A stretch of DNA of 64,000 nucleotides from Rhodobacter sp. GTDB taxonomy: Bacteria; Pseudomonadota; Alphaproteobacteria; Rhodobacterales; Rhodobacteraceae. Positions 26,157-35,736 of the stretch are shown here, piece after piece. Made by a program: the position numbers and the translations under genes. The notes beneath the pieces were generated by a model. It saw only the letters and a program-made list of their open reading frames with translations. It had not been told where the DNA came from and searched no databases. Position 1 is the stretch's first letter. Each line of letters opens with the position of its first letter. The stretch covers positions 1 through 64,000 of the forward strand of contig JAIYDJ010000035.1 of assembly GCA_027487575.1 (NCBI GenBank), written 5' to 3'.

Positions 26157-27719
26157 ATGACCGTGGGACCACTTCCAGCGCAGTACATCCGCAGCTTTCT
26201 GTTTCTGCTGGGGTTGAGCCTGATCGCAGCCTGCTCTGGCCCGCAGGAAACCCGCGCCGCGCCCTATGCTGCGCATGTGATGGACGCCCGCACTGGCGAA
26301 ACGCTGTACAGCGAGAATGCGAATACACGGCTGCATCCGGCCTCGCTGACCAAGATGATGACGCTTTACATCGCGTTCGAGGAAATCGAGCGGGGCCGCC
26401 TGTCGCTGGACACGATGATCACCGTGTCCAAGAACGCCGCCGCACAGCCACCCTCGCGGCTGGGCCTGAAGGCCGGCCAGAAGATCCAGTTGCGCTATCT
26501 GATCCGGGCGGCTGCGGTGAAATCGGCCAACGACGCGGCCTCGGCCATCGGCGACCACATCGGTGGCACGCAGGAAAAGTTTGCCTCGCGGATGACCCGC
26601 ACCGCCAAGGCGCTGGGAATGAAGAACACCACCTTCAAGAACGCCAACGGCCTGACCGCCAAGGGGCATCTGTCCACCGCGCAGGACATGTCGATCATGG
26701 GGCGGCGGCTGTTTTATGACTTCCCGGAATACTACAACATCTTCTCGCGCCGGTCGACCGATGCGGGGCTTGCCACCGTTGCCAACACCAACCGGCGCTT
26801 TCTGGACGCCTATCCGGGCGCGGATGGCATCAAGACCGGCTATACCGATGCGGCAGGCTTCAACCTGACGGGCAGCGCCGAACGCGGCAACACCCGAATC
26901 ATCGCGACCGTCTTTGGCGGCGCATCCACCGCCAACCGGAACGCCAAGATGGCAGACCTGCTGGACCTCGGGTTCCGCAAGGCACCGGCCAATGCGCCGA
27001 CCTCGCGCCCCGCCGCCCCGACCTATGCCGCCGACGAGGAACTGCTGGCCCAGGGCGATCTGGTCGAAGAAGAGGAAGAAGGCACCTTCCCGGCAAAGAC
27101 CCTGCGCGTCATGCTGTCCTTGAACACGTCGCCGCGCCCCCTGCGGCGTCCGGCCCAGGCAGACGCGACCGGAGCGGTGGTGGCCGCCATGCAGGACGAC
27201 ATCATCGGCGCGCTGGCCGAGGCGAACGCCGCCCCGCCGCCGGAGGGCACGCTGGAGGCGCAGGCCATCGCGCTGGCACCGGACCCGACGCTTTCGGCGG
27301 ACATCGAACTTGCCTTGGCTGAACCGGCTGGTCTGGTCGTCAAGGCCACGCCGGGGCTGAAGGCGGTCAAACTGTCGTCCACCCCCCGCCCCCCCAAGCG
27401 CAACGCGCCGATCTACGACAACATCCAGACCGTGCAGGCCGCCGCCCCCGCACCCGAAGTCGTCACGCGGCTGTCCACGTCGGGGGGTCGGCACTGGGGC
27501 ATCCATCTGGGCAAGTTTTCCAGCCGCAGCGAGGCGGAACGGGTCCTGATGAAGATGCAGCTTTCCGAAAACGCCACGCTGGGCGAAGGACTGCGCAAGA
27601 TCAGCGAAAAGTCCGGGGGCTATCACGCCAACTTCATGGGTCTGTCGCAGGATCAGGCCGATCTGGCGTGCCGCAGGCTGGCGGCCAAGGCCATCGCCTG
27701 CTTCACGATGGGGCCCTAG
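26157..27719 (+). CDS. D-alanyl-D-alanine carboxypeptidase with SPOR domain
   Basis: Penicillin-binding protein of 520 residues that trims pentapeptides in the periplasm. The signal region has a lipobox-like LIAAC (Cys26), so it may be a lipoprotein, or be cut later at RAA. The S11 motifs are SxxK at Ser63-Lys66 (SLTK), the SAN triad and KTG in DGIKTGYTD. After the catalytic domain (to about 275) comes a long, partly acidic Pro/Ala linker with EEEEE. The C-terminal 75 residues (WGIHLGKFSSRSEAERVL to the end) form a SPOR domain that binds denuded peptidoglycan at division sites. Its stop codon shares bases with the convergent ccoS stop (CTAG). Confidence 0.9.
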   Translation: MTVGPLPAQYIRSFLFLLGLSLIAACSGPQETRAAPYAAHVMDARTGETLYSENANTRLHPASLTKMMTLYIAFEEIERGRLSLDTMITVSKNAAAQPPSRLGLKAGQKIQLRYLIRAAAVKSANDAASAIGDHIGGTQEKFASRMTRTAKALGMKNTTFKNANGLTAKGHLSTAQDMSIMGRRLFYDFPEYYNIFSRRSTDAGLATVANTNRRFLDAYPGADGIKTGYTDAAGFNLTGSAERGNTRIIATVFGGASTANRNAKMADLLDLGFRKAPANAPTSRPAAPTYAADEELLAQGDLVEEEEEGTFPAKTLRVMLSLNTSPRPLRRPAQADATGAVVAAMQDDIIGALAEANAAPPPEGTLEAQAIALAPDPTLSADIELALAEPAGLVVKATPGLKAVKLSSTPRPPKRNAPIYDNIQTVQAAAPAPEVVTRLSTSGGRHWGIHLGKFSSRSEAERVLMKMQLSENATLGEGLRKISEKSGGYHANFMGLSQDQADLACRRLAAKAIACFTMGP

Positions 27720-27913
27720 CGGCGGGTTTCGGGCGGCACCCGCGGCCCGTCCAGTGGCGGCTTGGGATGGTCGTCCCATTCGTTGGTCAGGATGCGGCTG
27801 GCATCGCCCTGCGGGTCGTCATACTGACGCGCCTTCATGGTCCAGACAAACGCCACCAGCCCGACAGCCCCCAGAAACAGCGACACCGGGATGAGGATCG
27901 ACAGGATATCCAT
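27716..27913 (-). CDS. ccoS: cbb3 oxidase assembly protein CcoS
   Basis: Small membrane protein of 65 residues needed for metal and haem cofactor insertion into cbb3 oxidase. One membrane helix (about 4-24, LSILIPVSLFLGAVGLVAFVW) is followed by the family motif KARQYDDPQGDASRIL. The start codon overlaps the ccoI stop by one base (TGATG). Last gene of ccoGHIS. Confidence 0.93.
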   Translation of the reverse strand: MDILSILIPVSLFLGAVGLVAFVWTMKARQYDDPQGDASRILTNEWDDHPKPPLDGPRVPPETRR

Positions 27914-30093
27914 CAGCGCAGCCTGAGCGCGTTGAGGGATACGGTGATCGACGACAGCGACATCGCCAGCGCCGCCGCAAGCGGTGTGGCCAGTCCCATC
28001 AGGGCCAGCGGCACGGCAACCACGTTGTAGGCGGCCGAAATCCCGAAGTTTTCGACCATCCGCCGCGCCGCCTGACGGCTGATGCGCAGAGCATCGGGCA
28101 GGGCCGACATGTCCTGCCCCAGCAGAACGATGTCCGACGCGACCCGCGCCGCATCCAGCGCCGAGGCCGGGCTGATCGAGACATGCGCCCCCGCCAGCGC
28201 CGCCGTGTCGTTCAATCCGTCGCCCACCATCAGCACCCGCTTGCCGCGCGAGGTCAGCAGCGCCACCGCCGCCGCCTTTTCGGCCGGCAGCGCGCCCGCC
28301 ACCCAGTCCGCAATCCCCAGCCGGTCCGCCAGCGCAGCAACCGGCCCCGCCGCATCGCCGGAAATCAGTTTGACGGCCAACCCCTGCGCCATCAGCCCGG
28401 CCACCGCAGCCTTTGCCCCGGGGCGCAGCGTGTCGGCAAAGGTAAAGGCATGCGTCGTCCCGTCCGGCAGCGCCAGATAGGTCGCCGTCACGTCCACCTC
28501 GTCCGCGCCACACCACGCCGCGCGACCCAACCGCACCCGCGCGCCCTGCCATTGGCCTTCGATCCCGTAACCCGGAACCTCGTGCAGGTCGGTCACCGAT
28601 GCCACGTCCCCTGTCCAGGCCTTGACCAGCGCCGTCGCCAGCGGATGCGACGACCCTGCCGCCAGCGCGACCGCAACCTGAACCACCGCCTCGGGGTGAT
28701 CGGCCAGATTGGTCGGGCCGGGTGCCCCCAGCGTCAGCGTGCCGGTCTTGTCGAATACGACCGTGTCGACCTCGGCCAACCGCTCCAGCGCGGTGCCGTG
28801 CTTGATCAGCAGCCCCTTGCGGAACAGCCGCCCGCTGGCCGCCGTGACCACGGCAGGCACGGCCAGACCCAGCGCGCAGGGGCAGGTGATGATCAGAACG
28901 GCGGCCGAGATGTTGATCGCGAACCGCAGATCGCCCCCCGTGGCATACATCCAGTACCCGAAGGCGCTGAACGACAGGATATGCACCAACGGCGAATACC
29001 AGCTTGCCGCGCGTTCCGCCAAACTGGTGTAGCGGGTTTTGGCGCTTTCCGCGATGGCGACCAGATCGGCGATGCGGTGCAGCGAACTGTCGCGCCCCGC
29101 CGCCGTCACCCGCAACGTCAGCGGCCCGGTCAGGTTGACCTCTCCGGCGGCGACGACCGACCCCGGCCCGGCATAGACCGGCAGGCTTTCCCCGGTCAGC
29201 AGCGACCGGTCGACTTCCGACGTGCCATCCGTCACCACGCCATCGACCGGCATCCGCCCGCCGGGACGCACCCGCACCAGATCACCCACTGCAATTTCGG
29301 AGATCGCGCGCACCACCTCGGACCCGTCCACCAGCAGGGTCGCGCGCGGCACTTCCAGCGCCGCCAGCTCCTGCGCCGCCGACCGGGCGATGGCCCGCGT
29401 GCGGTGATCCAGATACCGCCCCGCCAGAAGGAAGAACGACAGCATCACCGCCGCGTCGAAATAGGCGTGATGACCGCCTGCCCAAGTTTCGTACAGGCTG
29501 ATCGAACTGGCCAGGATCAGCGCCAGCGAGATCGGCACATCCATGCCCAGCCGGAACACCCGAAGGCTGGCCCAGGCCGACTTGAAGAACGGCTGTCCCG
29601 CGAACACCACCGTGGGCAGGGCGATCGCGGCGGAAATCCAGTGGAACAGGTCGCGCGTCGCATCCTCGGCCCCCGACCAGACCGCGACCGACAAGAGCAT
29701 GATGTTCATCATGCTGAACCCCGCCACCCCCAGCCGCATCAGCAACTCGCGCCCCTGCCGGTCGGTTTCGGTGGCCGACAAAAGGCCGGGGTCCAACTCG
29801 TGCGCCTCGTACCCCACACCGGCAAGCACCGGAATGAGGTCGTCCGCTGCGACGTCGGCCCGTGCATCGACACTGACCCGCCGCATCGTCAGGTTGACGC
29901 GGGCAGAGCGCACGCCCGGCACGGTCTGCAAGGCGGTTTCGACCGTCACCATGCACGCCGCGCAATGCGCCCCCGGCAACGACAGCACCAGCCGCGCCTC
30001 CCGCGCCGGTGCCAGCGCGGCCAGCCGTTCCGCCGAAGGGGCAGCGGCGCAGGCGGGGCAGGCCGCCATCGGGATATGGGTCGCGTCGGTCAT
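27913..30093 (-). CDS. ccoI: Copper-translocating P1B-type ATPase CcoI
   Basis: Inner-membrane Cu+ exporter (CopA2/FixI type) of 726 residues that supplies copper for cbb3 oxidase CuB. An N-terminal Cys pair (CPAC) precedes a heavy-metal domain with GAHCAACMV, about eight membrane helices, the actuator motif LLTGESLP, the ion-binding CPC in ITCPCALGLAV, the phosphorylation site DKTGTLT and the hinge VGDGLNDTAAL. Starts four bases beyond the ccoH stop, at the Met of MTDATHIPM. The FixI assignment rests on position in ccoGHIS. Confidence 0.94.
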   Translation of the reverse strand: MTDATHIPMAACPACAAAPSAERLAALAPAREARLVLSLPGAHCAACMVTVETALQTVPGVRSARVNLTMRRVSVDARADVAADDLIPVLAGVGYEAHELDPGLLSATETDRQGRELLMRLGVAGFSMMNIMLLSVAVWSGAEDATRDLFHWISAAIALPTVVFAGQPFFKSAWASLRVFRLGMDVPISLALILASSISLYETWAGGHHAYFDAAVMLSFFLLAGRYLDHRTRAIARSAAQELAALEVPRATLLVDGSEVVRAISEIAVGDLVRVRPGGRMPVDGVVTDGTSEVDRSLLTGESLPVYAGPGSVVAAGEVNLTGPLTLRVTAAGRDSSLHRIADLVAIAESAKTRYTSLAERAASWYSPLVHILSFSAFGYWMYATGGDLRFAINISAAVLIITCPCALGLAVPAVVTAASGRLFRKGLLIKHGTALERLAEVDTVVFDKTGTLTLGAPGPTNLADHPEAVVQVAVALAAGSSHPLATALVKAWTGDVASVTDLHEVPGYGIEGQWQGARVRLGRAAWCGADEVDVTATYLALPDGTTHAFTFADTLRPGAKAAVAGLMAQGLAVKLISGDAAGPVAALADRLGIADWVAGALPAEKAAAVALLTSRGKRVLMVGDGLNDTAALAGAHVSISPASALDAARVASDIVLLGQDMSALPDALRISRQAARRMVENFGISAAYNVVAVPLALMGLATPLAAALAMSLSSITVSLNALRLR

Positions 30094-30097
30094 CGGG

Positions 30098-30559
30098 TCA
30101 GCCCTTGACGAACAGGTCGATGCGCTGACGGAACGCGGTGCCGTCCAGCGCCTCGGCCTCGACATGCATCATCCACTTGCCGGGGCGAAGCGTGGCCTGC
30201 GCCACATAGGCCCCGTCGCGGCGCACGAAATCCGGCCGGGTGTCGTCGCGGGCTTCGGTCGGCCGCCCGACCAGAACGCTCAACCCGCCCAGCGTGACCG
30301 GGTTTCCCCGCGTGTCGGTGAAGGCAAGCCGCACCTCGCCGCCATCATAGGTGGGGGTCAGCGTCCAGCCCAGTCCCTGCTGCGCGGTGCGGTTCGCGTC
30401 GAACACTTGGCTGGCGACATAGGAATTCTTCACCTCGAGCCCGGGAAACGTGCTGACCGCCTTGTAGGCCATGACCAGATTCACCGCGATGATCACCGTG
30501 AACGCCCCGACCGTGATCCCCAGAACGTGCCGCCCTGTCAGTTCGGTCATCTCAGTCAT
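30098..30559 (-). CDS. ccoH: cbb3 oxidase assembly protein CcoH (FixH)
   Basis: Membrane-anchored assembly factor of about 153 residues. One membrane helix (about 12-34) is followed by a periplasmic FixH domain with NSYVASQVFD, QQGLGW and the C-terminal beta strands. The ATG at 30559 overlaps the ccoG stop by eight bases; a second ATG at 30550 has better spacing to the AAGG upstream and is equally possible. Confidence 0.92.
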   Translation of the reverse strand: MTEMTELTGRHVLGITVGAFTVIIAVNLVMAYKAVSTFPGLEVKNSYVASQVFDANRTAQQGLGWTLTPTYDGGEVRLAFTDTRGNPVTLGGLSVLVGRPTEARDDTRPDFVRRDGAYVAQATLRPGKWMMHVEAEALDGTAFRQRIDLFVKG

Positions 30560-31988
30560 CCTTTCCGAAAAAGATCGTGTCATGGTGGACCCGGCTGGTC
30601 GAGCCCGCGTCCGAAATCCACAGGCGAACCTGGCTGCGCTCTTCCGTCGCGGCCTCCGACTCCGGAGCGGCCTCGATGTAGATCCGTTTGGCCAGGGTCC
30701 GGTCGGCCGGAATTTCCACCAGCGGGCCTTCCACCCCTTCGATCTTCAGGCGCATCCCGTCGGGACCCACCATCATGATCGAGAATTTGGTGTCCTGCCC
30801 CGTCATGTTGCGCAGCCGCATGTCATAGCTGTTGCGGATCGACCCGTCCGACAGGGTCACGTTGACCGGGTTGCGCACCTGCGTGACGCTGACGTGGATA
30901 TCCGTGCGCAGGAACAGCGCGACGATCAGCCCGATGCCGATCCCGCCCCACAGCACGGTGTAAAGGATGGTGCGCGCCCGGAACACGTGTTTCCAGATCG
31001 ACTTGACCGGCTTTCCGGCCCGTTCGGCAACCTCGTCGGTCAGCGCCATATACCCGATCAGGTCGCGCGGCTTGCCGATCCTGTCCATCACATCGTTGCA
31101 GGCGTCGATGCACAGCCCGCAAGTGATGCAGGCCATCTGCTGGCCGTTGCGGATGTCGATGCCCATCGGGCAGACGTTGACGCAGGCCATGCAGTCGATG
31201 CAGTCGCCCTGCGTATCGGCCGGGGTCGTGGCACCCTTGTGCAGCTTGCCGCGCGGCTCTCCGCGCCACTCGCGGTAGGCGATGGTCAGCGTGTCCTCGT
31301 CCATCATCGCGGCCTGGATACGCGGCCATGGGCAGGCATAGATGCAGATCTGTTCGCGCGCGAAGCCGCCAAAGAAGAAGGTGGTCGCGGTCAGAAGCGC
31401 CATGGTGATGTAGGCCGCCGGGTGTGCGGTGCCTTGGACCAGATCGCGGGCAAGCGTCGGCGCATCGGTGAAGTAGAACACCCACGCCCCGCCGGTCGCG
31501 AGGCCAATCAGCGCCCAGACGGTGAACTTGATCGCCCGCTTGCGCAGCTTCTCCGCATTCAGCGGCTGGCGGTGCAGGCGCAGGCGGGCGTTGCGGTCGC
31601 CCTCGATCCAGCGCTCGACCAGGATGAATAGGTCGGTCCAGACCGTCTGCGGGCAGGCATAGCCGCACCAGACCCGTCCGGCGGCGGACGTGAACAGGAA
31701 CAGGCCCAGCCCGGCCATGATCAACAGCCCGGCAACGAAATAGAATTCGTGCGGCCAGATCTCGATCATGAAGAAGAAGAACCGCCGGTTTGCCAGATCA
31801 AGCAGCACCGCCTGATCGGGCAGGCTGACCCCGCGGTCCCATCTGATCCACGGCAGGACATAGTAGATGCCCAGCATCCCGGCCAGCAGCCACCACTTCA
31901 TCTTGCGGAACGGACCCTTCACGCGGCGCGGAAAGATCGGTTCGCGCGAAAAGTACAGCGACGGCGTATCGGTATCGGGATCTGTCAA
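30552..31988 (-). CDS. ccoG: Cytochrome cbb3 assembly ferredoxin-like protein CcoG (RdxB)
   Basis: Membrane iron-sulfur protein of 478 residues, reported in the family to reduce Cu(II) for cbb3 assembly. About five membrane helices are visible. Two ferredoxin-type clusters are bound by CIDCMACVNVCP and CITCGLCIDAC, and a further Cys motif, CGYACPQTVW, lies near the second helix. The C-terminal 150 residues form a periplasmic beta domain. First gene of ccoGHIS, with an FNR box upstream. Confidence 0.95.
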   Translation of the reverse strand: MTDPDTDTPSLYFSREPIFPRRVKGPFRKMKWWLLAGMLGIYYVLPWIRWDRGVSLPDQAVLLDLANRRFFFFMIEIWPHEFYFVAGLLIMAGLGLFLFTSAAGRVWCGYACPQTVWTDLFILVERWIEGDRNARLRLHRQPLNAEKLRKRAIKFTVWALIGLATGGAWVFYFTDAPTLARDLVQGTAHPAAYITMALLTATTFFFGGFAREQICIYACPWPRIQAAMMDEDTLTIAYREWRGEPRGKLHKGATTPADTQGDCIDCMACVNVCPMGIDIRNGQQMACITCGLCIDACNDVMDRIGKPRDLIGYMALTDEVAERAGKPVKSIWKHVFRARTILYTVLWGGIGIGLIVALFLRTDIHVSVTQVRNPVNVTLSDGSIRNSYDMRLRNMTGQDTKFSIMMVGPDGMRLKIEGVEGPLVEIPADRTLAKRIYIEAAPESEAATEERSQVRLWISDAGSTSRVHHDTIFFGKDD

Positions 31989-32064
31989 GGAAAGCTCCGG
32001 TCGCCCAGGGGGCGCGTCAGTCTGGCATGTCCAGTTAAAGTGTCAGGCGCGGCGATGCCGCGCC

Positions 32065-32078
32065 TTGACCTTGATCAA
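32065..32078. promoter_or_regulatory. FNR box upstream of ccoGHIS
   Basis: TTGAC-CTTG-ATCAA matches the FNR/FnrL consensus TTGAT-N4-ATCAA with one mismatch. It lies 77 bases upstream of ccoG, and a TTTAAC -10-like hexamer (32039-32034, leftward) sits 25 bases downstream, compatible with class II activation. It indicates separate low-oxygen control of the assembly genes. Confidence 0.75.
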
Positions 32079-32091
32079 ACTTAAGGCAGGG

Positions 32092-32973
32092 TTATTCGCC
32101 GCCGCCCAGACTGTGCACGTAGGCCGCCACCGACCGGATTTCGTCTTCCGAAAGGCGCGGGGCCCAGGGCGGCATCACCCCGTTGCGTGCATTCACGATT
32201 GTCGTTGTCACCGCCGCGCGATCCCCGCCGTAAAGCCAGATCGCATCGGTCAGCTTCGGGGCACCAAGCTCGCGGTTTCCTTCGGCCGCCTCGCCGTGGC
32301 AGGACGAACAGTTTTCGGAAAAGACCACGGCACCCTCGGTTGCCAAGGCGGCATCGTGGTCCTGCCCGGAAATCTGCAACACATATTCGACGACCTGCCC
32401 GATCTGGGCCTCTTCCAGCAACCCGTCGACCCCGAACGCCGGCATCATCGAATAGCGGGCGTCAGGATCGGCATTGTTGCGGATGCCGTGGGTGATCGTC
32501 GTATGGATCGCCGCCATGTCGCCGCCCCATAGCCAGTCGTCGTCCAGAAGGTTCGGGTATCCCTTGCCCTGCACGCCCGCCGCCCCCGACCCGTGGCAGG
32601 TGGCGCAGTTGGTGCGGAACACCGATGCCCCGGCCGAGGTCGCATAGCTGCTCAACTCCGCATCCGCCGGAATGGCCGTCAGGTCGGCCGCCACCAGCGT
32701 GGCCTTGATGGGGGCCAGCGCCGCGTCGAACCGCGCGATTTCGGCCACCACGTCGGCGCGGGTCGAGGCGCCCAGCAACCCCGGTGTGGCGCGGGTCAGC
32801 ATGGGCCAGGCCGGATAGGCGATCGTATACAGCAGCGCATAGGCGATGCAGGCATAGAAGGTGTAAAGCCACCAACGCGGCAGCGGGTTGTTGAACTCTT
32901 CGATGCCGTCCCAGACGTGGCCGGTGGTTTCGACCTCGCCGGGTTTGGCCTTGGTCACGCGTTCAGCGCACAT
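32092..32973 (-). CDS. ccoP: cbb3 oxidase dihaem cytochrome c subunit CcoP
   Basis: Subunit III of cbb3 oxidase, 293 residues. One membrane helix near 31-51 follows the cytoplasmic N-terminus with [15 protein letters not shown]. The periplasmic part holds two haem c motifs, CATCH (about 121) and CSSCH (about 218), each with a downstream Met ligand ([13 protein letters not shown]). The ATG at 32973 has AAGGAG seven bases upstream and overlaps ccoQ by 11 bases; a GTG at 32976 is an alternative. Confidence 0.96.
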   Translation of the reverse strand: MCAERVTKAKPGEVETTGHVWDGIEEFNNPLPRWWLYTFYACIAYALLYTIAYPAWPMLTRATPGLLGASTRADVVAEIARFDAALAPIKATLVAADLTAIPADAELSSYATSAGASVFRTNCATCHGSGAAGVQGKGYPNLLDDDWLWGGDMAAIHTTITHGIRNNADPDARYSMMPAFGVDGLLEEAQIGQVVEYVLQISGQDHDAALATEGAVVFSENCSSCHGEAAEGNRELGAPKLTDAIWLYGGDRAAVTTTIVNARNGVMPPWAPRLSEDEIRSVAAYVHSLGGGE

Positions 32974-33190
32974 CACGCATCTCCTTCACGGCCGGGACGG
33001 ACGCGGCCAGTTCGGCCAGGGCCGGCGCGGCGGGCTTTCTGTCATTGCGGAAGATCGACGCCGCCGCATCCTGTTGCAGGGCGCGCGCACCGGGCCGGAA
33101 CACCCAAAGCACGACCCCAACGAAGAACAGCGTCAGCGCCAGCAGCATCCAGCTGTCGGCAAAGGCGCGCAGGAAGGTATAGGTTTCCAT
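32963..33190 (-). CDS. ccoQ: cbb3 oxidase small subunit CcoQ
   Basis: Small membrane subunit of 75 residues that stabilises cbb3 oxidase. One helix (about 14-33) is followed by [21 protein letters not shown], a family-typical cytoplasmic tail. It is slightly longer than usual because of an Ala-rich C-terminal extension. Lies nine bases after ccoO and overlaps ccoP. Confidence 0.92.
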   Translation of the reverse strand: METYTFLRAFADSWMLLALTLFFVGVVLWVFRPGARALQQDAAASIFRNDRKPAAPALAELAASVPAVKEMRDVR

Positions 33191-33199
33191 GTTTTCCCC

Positions 33200-33925
33200 C
33201 TAGCGGCTGGCGTCCGGGGTGAAGGTCGAAAAGTCGACCATCGTCCCGAGGACCTGAAGATATGCGATCAGCGCGTCCATCTCGGTCAGTTGTGGCTGCC
33301 CGTCGAAGTTCGACACCACGGCACCCGGATAGCGTTCGACCAGCCCCGCCGTATCGGCGTTCGGGTCGGCCTGCGCGGTGAAGTCGGCCAGCGCCACGTC
33401 GATCATCTCGGATGTATACGGCACGCCGACGATAGAATGCGTCCACATCAGGTCATCCACCCGCGCGCCGTCGATCTCGGTCCGGCCAAGGAAGGCGTAC
33501 TTCGGCATCACCGATTCCGGCACCACGTCCTGCGGGTTGTTCAGGTGATCGACATGCCAGGCGTCGGAATACCGCCCGCCGACCCGCGCCAGATCCGGCC
33601 CGGTCCGCTTGGACCCCCACTGGAACGGATGGTCGTACATCGATTCCGCCGCAAGGCTGTAGTGGCCATAGCGTTCCACCTCGTCGCGCATCGGGCGGAT
33701 CATCTGGCTGTGGCAGACATAGCACCCTTCACGGATGTAGATGTCACGCCCCGCCAGTTCGAGGGGGGAGTAGGGGCGCACACCTTCCACCTTCTCGATG
33801 GTGTTTTCCAGGTAGAACAGCGGCACGATCTGCACCAGCCCGCCGATGGTGACCACGAGGAAACTCAGCACCAACAGCAGCGTGGCATGGGTTTCGATGG
33901 CCTTGTGTTTGTCAAGAAATGCCAT
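33200..33925 (-). CDS. ccoO: cbb3 oxidase monohaem cytochrome c subunit CcoO
   Basis: Subunit II, 241 residues. An N-terminal anchor helix (about 14-34) is followed by a periplasmic domain with one haem c motif, CYVCH (about 72) in [15 protein letters not shown], and a distal Met in [29 protein letters not shown] is a family hallmark. A GGAG ribosome site precedes the start; 12 bases after ccoN. Confidence 0.97.
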   Translation of the reverse strand: MAFLDKHKAIETHATLLLVLSFLVVTIGGLVQIVPLFYLENTIEKVEGVRPYSPLELAGRDIYIREGCYVCHSQMIRPMRDEVERYGHYSLAAESMYDHPFQWGSKRTGPDLARVGGRYSDAWHVDHLNNPQDVVPESVMPKYAFLGRTEIDGARVDDLMWTHSIVGVPYTSEMIDVALADFTAQADPNADTAGLVERYPGAVVSNFDGQPQLTEMDALIAYLQVLGTMVDFSTFTPDASR

Positions 33926-33937
33926 GTGCGTCTCCGA

Positions 33938-35536
33938 TCATTCAGCGGGGACAGCGGAGTGCATCGTGGCCCTTGCAGGCTGCGCGCGCACCGTCATCCA
34001 AAGGTTGTAGGCCATGATCAGCCCGCCCGTGAGGTACATGACACCCCCCAGACCGCGGACCACATACATCGGGAACTTGGCGGAAACCGTGTCGGCAAAG
34101 GCGTTCACGAGGAACCCGTTGGCGTCGACTTCGCGCCACATCAGGCCTTCCATGATGCCTGTCACCCACATGGCGCTCGCGTAAAGCACGATCCCGATGG
34201 TGGCGAGCCAGAAGTGCCAGGACACCATCGCAAGGCTGTAAAGCTTCTCGCGGTTCCACAGGCGCGGCACCAGGAAGTAGAGCGCGCCGAAGGTGATCAT
34301 CCCGTTCCAGCCAAGCGCGCCGGAATGGACGTGCCCGATGGTCCAGTCAGTATAGTGCGACAGGCTGTTGACGGCCGTGATGCTCATCATCGGGCCTTCG
34401 AAGGTCGACATGCCGTAGAAGCCGATGGACACCACCATCATCCGGATGATCGGATCGGTGCGCAGTTTGTCCCAGGCGCCCGACAGCGTCATCAGCCCGT
34501 TGATCATCCAGCCCCAGGACGGCATCCACAGCATGATCGAGAAGACCATGCCCAGCGTGGCGGCCCAGTCGGGCAGCGCGGTGTAGTGCAGGAGGTGCGG
34601 TCCGGCCCAGATATACAGGAAGATCAGCGCCCAGAAGTGGATGATCGACAGTTTGTAGCTGTAGACCGGGCGTTCGGCCTGCTTGGGCACGAAGTAGTAC
34701 ATCATGCCCAGAAAGCCAGCCGTCAGGAAGAACCCCACGGCGTTGTGGCCGTACCACCACTGCACCATCGCGTCCTGCACACCCGAGAACACCTGCACCG
34801 ACTTCGACCCGAAGACCGACACCGGGATCGACAGGTTGTTGAACACATGCAGCATCGCCACCGTCAAAATGAACGACAGGTAGAACCAGTTCGCCACATA
34901 AATGTGCGGTTCGCGGCGCTTGATGATCGTGCCCAGGAACACCGCCAGATAGGCCAGCCAGACCACCGTCAGCCAAAGATCGACATACCATTCCGGCTCG
35001 GCGTATTCCTTGGACTGCGTGGCCCCCAGAACATACCCGGTCGCGGCCAGCACGATAAACAGGTTGTAGCCCCAGAACACGAACCACGCGAGGTTGCCGC
35101 CCCACAGCCGCGCGGCGGATGTGCGCTGCACCACATAGAACGACGTCATGATCAGCGCGTTGCCCCCGAAAGCGAAGATCACCGCCGACGTGTGCAGCGG
35201 GCGCAACCGGCCGAAGTTCAGGAAAGGCTGGGCGAATTCAAGGTTCAGCGCCGGAAACGCCAACTGGAACGCGATCCACACCCCGACCAGAAAGCCCACG
35301 ACGCCCCAGAACACCGTCGCGATCACACCGGCGCGGATCACGCCGTCCATGTATTCGCCCTCGTTGGTCTGCAGCCGTTCGTCGGCCGACCTCAGCACCC
35401 AGACAAAGGCGGCAGCGGCGGCCAGCATGGCCACCAGCGCGTTCACCATGTATGCCAGATCATGCGCGTAATTCGCGGCAATCGCGGCCAGCACGGCCGT
35501 GACCCCCAGCACGGTCAATTTCAGATAGTCCCACAT
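33938..35536 (-). CDS. ccoN: cbb3 cytochrome oxidase catalytic subunit CcoN
   Basis: Catalytic subunit I, 532 residues with about 12-14 membrane helices. It reduces O2 at the haem b3-CuB centre with high affinity, for micro-oxic respiration. Haem and copper ligand histidines are in helices such as [39 protein letters not shown] and [18 protein letters not shown]. Two FNR boxes lie upstream, 95-140 bases from the start codon. First gene of ccoNOQP. Confidence 0.98.
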   Translation of the reverse strand: MWDYLKLTVLGVTAVLAAIAANYAHDLAYMVNALVAMLAAAAAFVWVLRSADERLQTNEGEYMDGVIRAGVIATVFWGVVGFLVGVWIAFQLAFPALNLEFAQPFLNFGRLRPLHTSAVIFAFGGNALIMTSFYVVQRTSAARLWGGNLAWFVFWGYNLFIVLAATGYVLGATQSKEYAEPEWYVDLWLTVVWLAYLAVFLGTIIKRREPHIYVANWFYLSFILTVAMLHVFNNLSIPVSVFGSKSVQVFSGVQDAMVQWWYGHNAVGFFLTAGFLGMMYYFVPKQAERPVYSYKLSIIHFWALIFLYIWAGPHLLHYTALPDWAATLGMVFSIMLWMPSWGWMINGLMTLSGAWDKLRTDPIIRMMVVSIGFYGMSTFEGPMMSITAVNSLSHYTDWTIGHVHSGALGWNGMITFGALYFLVPRLWNREKLYSLAMVSWHFWLATIGIVLYASAMWVTGIMEGLMWREVDANGFLVNAFADTVSAKFPMYVVRGLGGVMYLTGGLIMAYNLWMTVRAQPARATMHSAVPAE

Positions 35537-35630
35537 GTCTTGTCCCTTCGCTGTCCCCGTAACAGGCCGGTCCGCCGTGCCGTGGGATCTTTAGATGGTC
35601 CGGTAGTGCAGGCTCCGCGCGGACTGCGCC

Positions 35631-35644
35631 TTGATCCATATCAA
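35631..35644. promoter_or_regulatory. FNR box, ccoN-proximal
   Basis: TTGAT-CCAT-ATCAA is a perfect match to the FNR/FnrL consensus. It is 95 bases upstream of ccoN and the nearer of two boxes to that gene, so it is the likely activator site of ccoNOQP at low oxygen. Confidence 0.88.
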
Positions 35645-35662
35645 TCGCACCACACCTCCAAG

Positions 35663-35676
35663 TTGATCCCGATCAA
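35663..35676. promoter_or_regulatory. FNR box, usp-proximal
   Basis: TTGAT-CCCG-ATCAA is a second perfect FNR consensus, centre 32 bases from the first. It is 60 bases upstream of the universal stress protein gene and is followed after 15 bases by TATGCT (35692-35697), so it probably serves that gene. Confidence 0.85.
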
Positions 35677-35736
35677 GGCGGCGCGCGAAGATATGCTGTC
35701 CTGATGGAGCAGACCGCAGCCCGAAGGAGACAAGCC

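Noticed and set aside
27713-27719. Overlapping stop codons of the carboxypeptidase and ccoS (shared CTAG)
   Set aside because: Seen directly, but convergent stop overlap is common in compact genomes and needs no special explanation.
32888-35704. Very long open frame on the + strand opposite ccoNOQP
   Set aside because: It is His/Arg/Pro/Gln rich without any family motif, typical of the antisense frame of GC-rich genes, and the - strand genes here are certain.
35537-35736. PpsR-type TGT-N12-ACA site near ccoN
   Set aside because: TGT triplets near 35541 and 35552 do not have ACA at the required distance.
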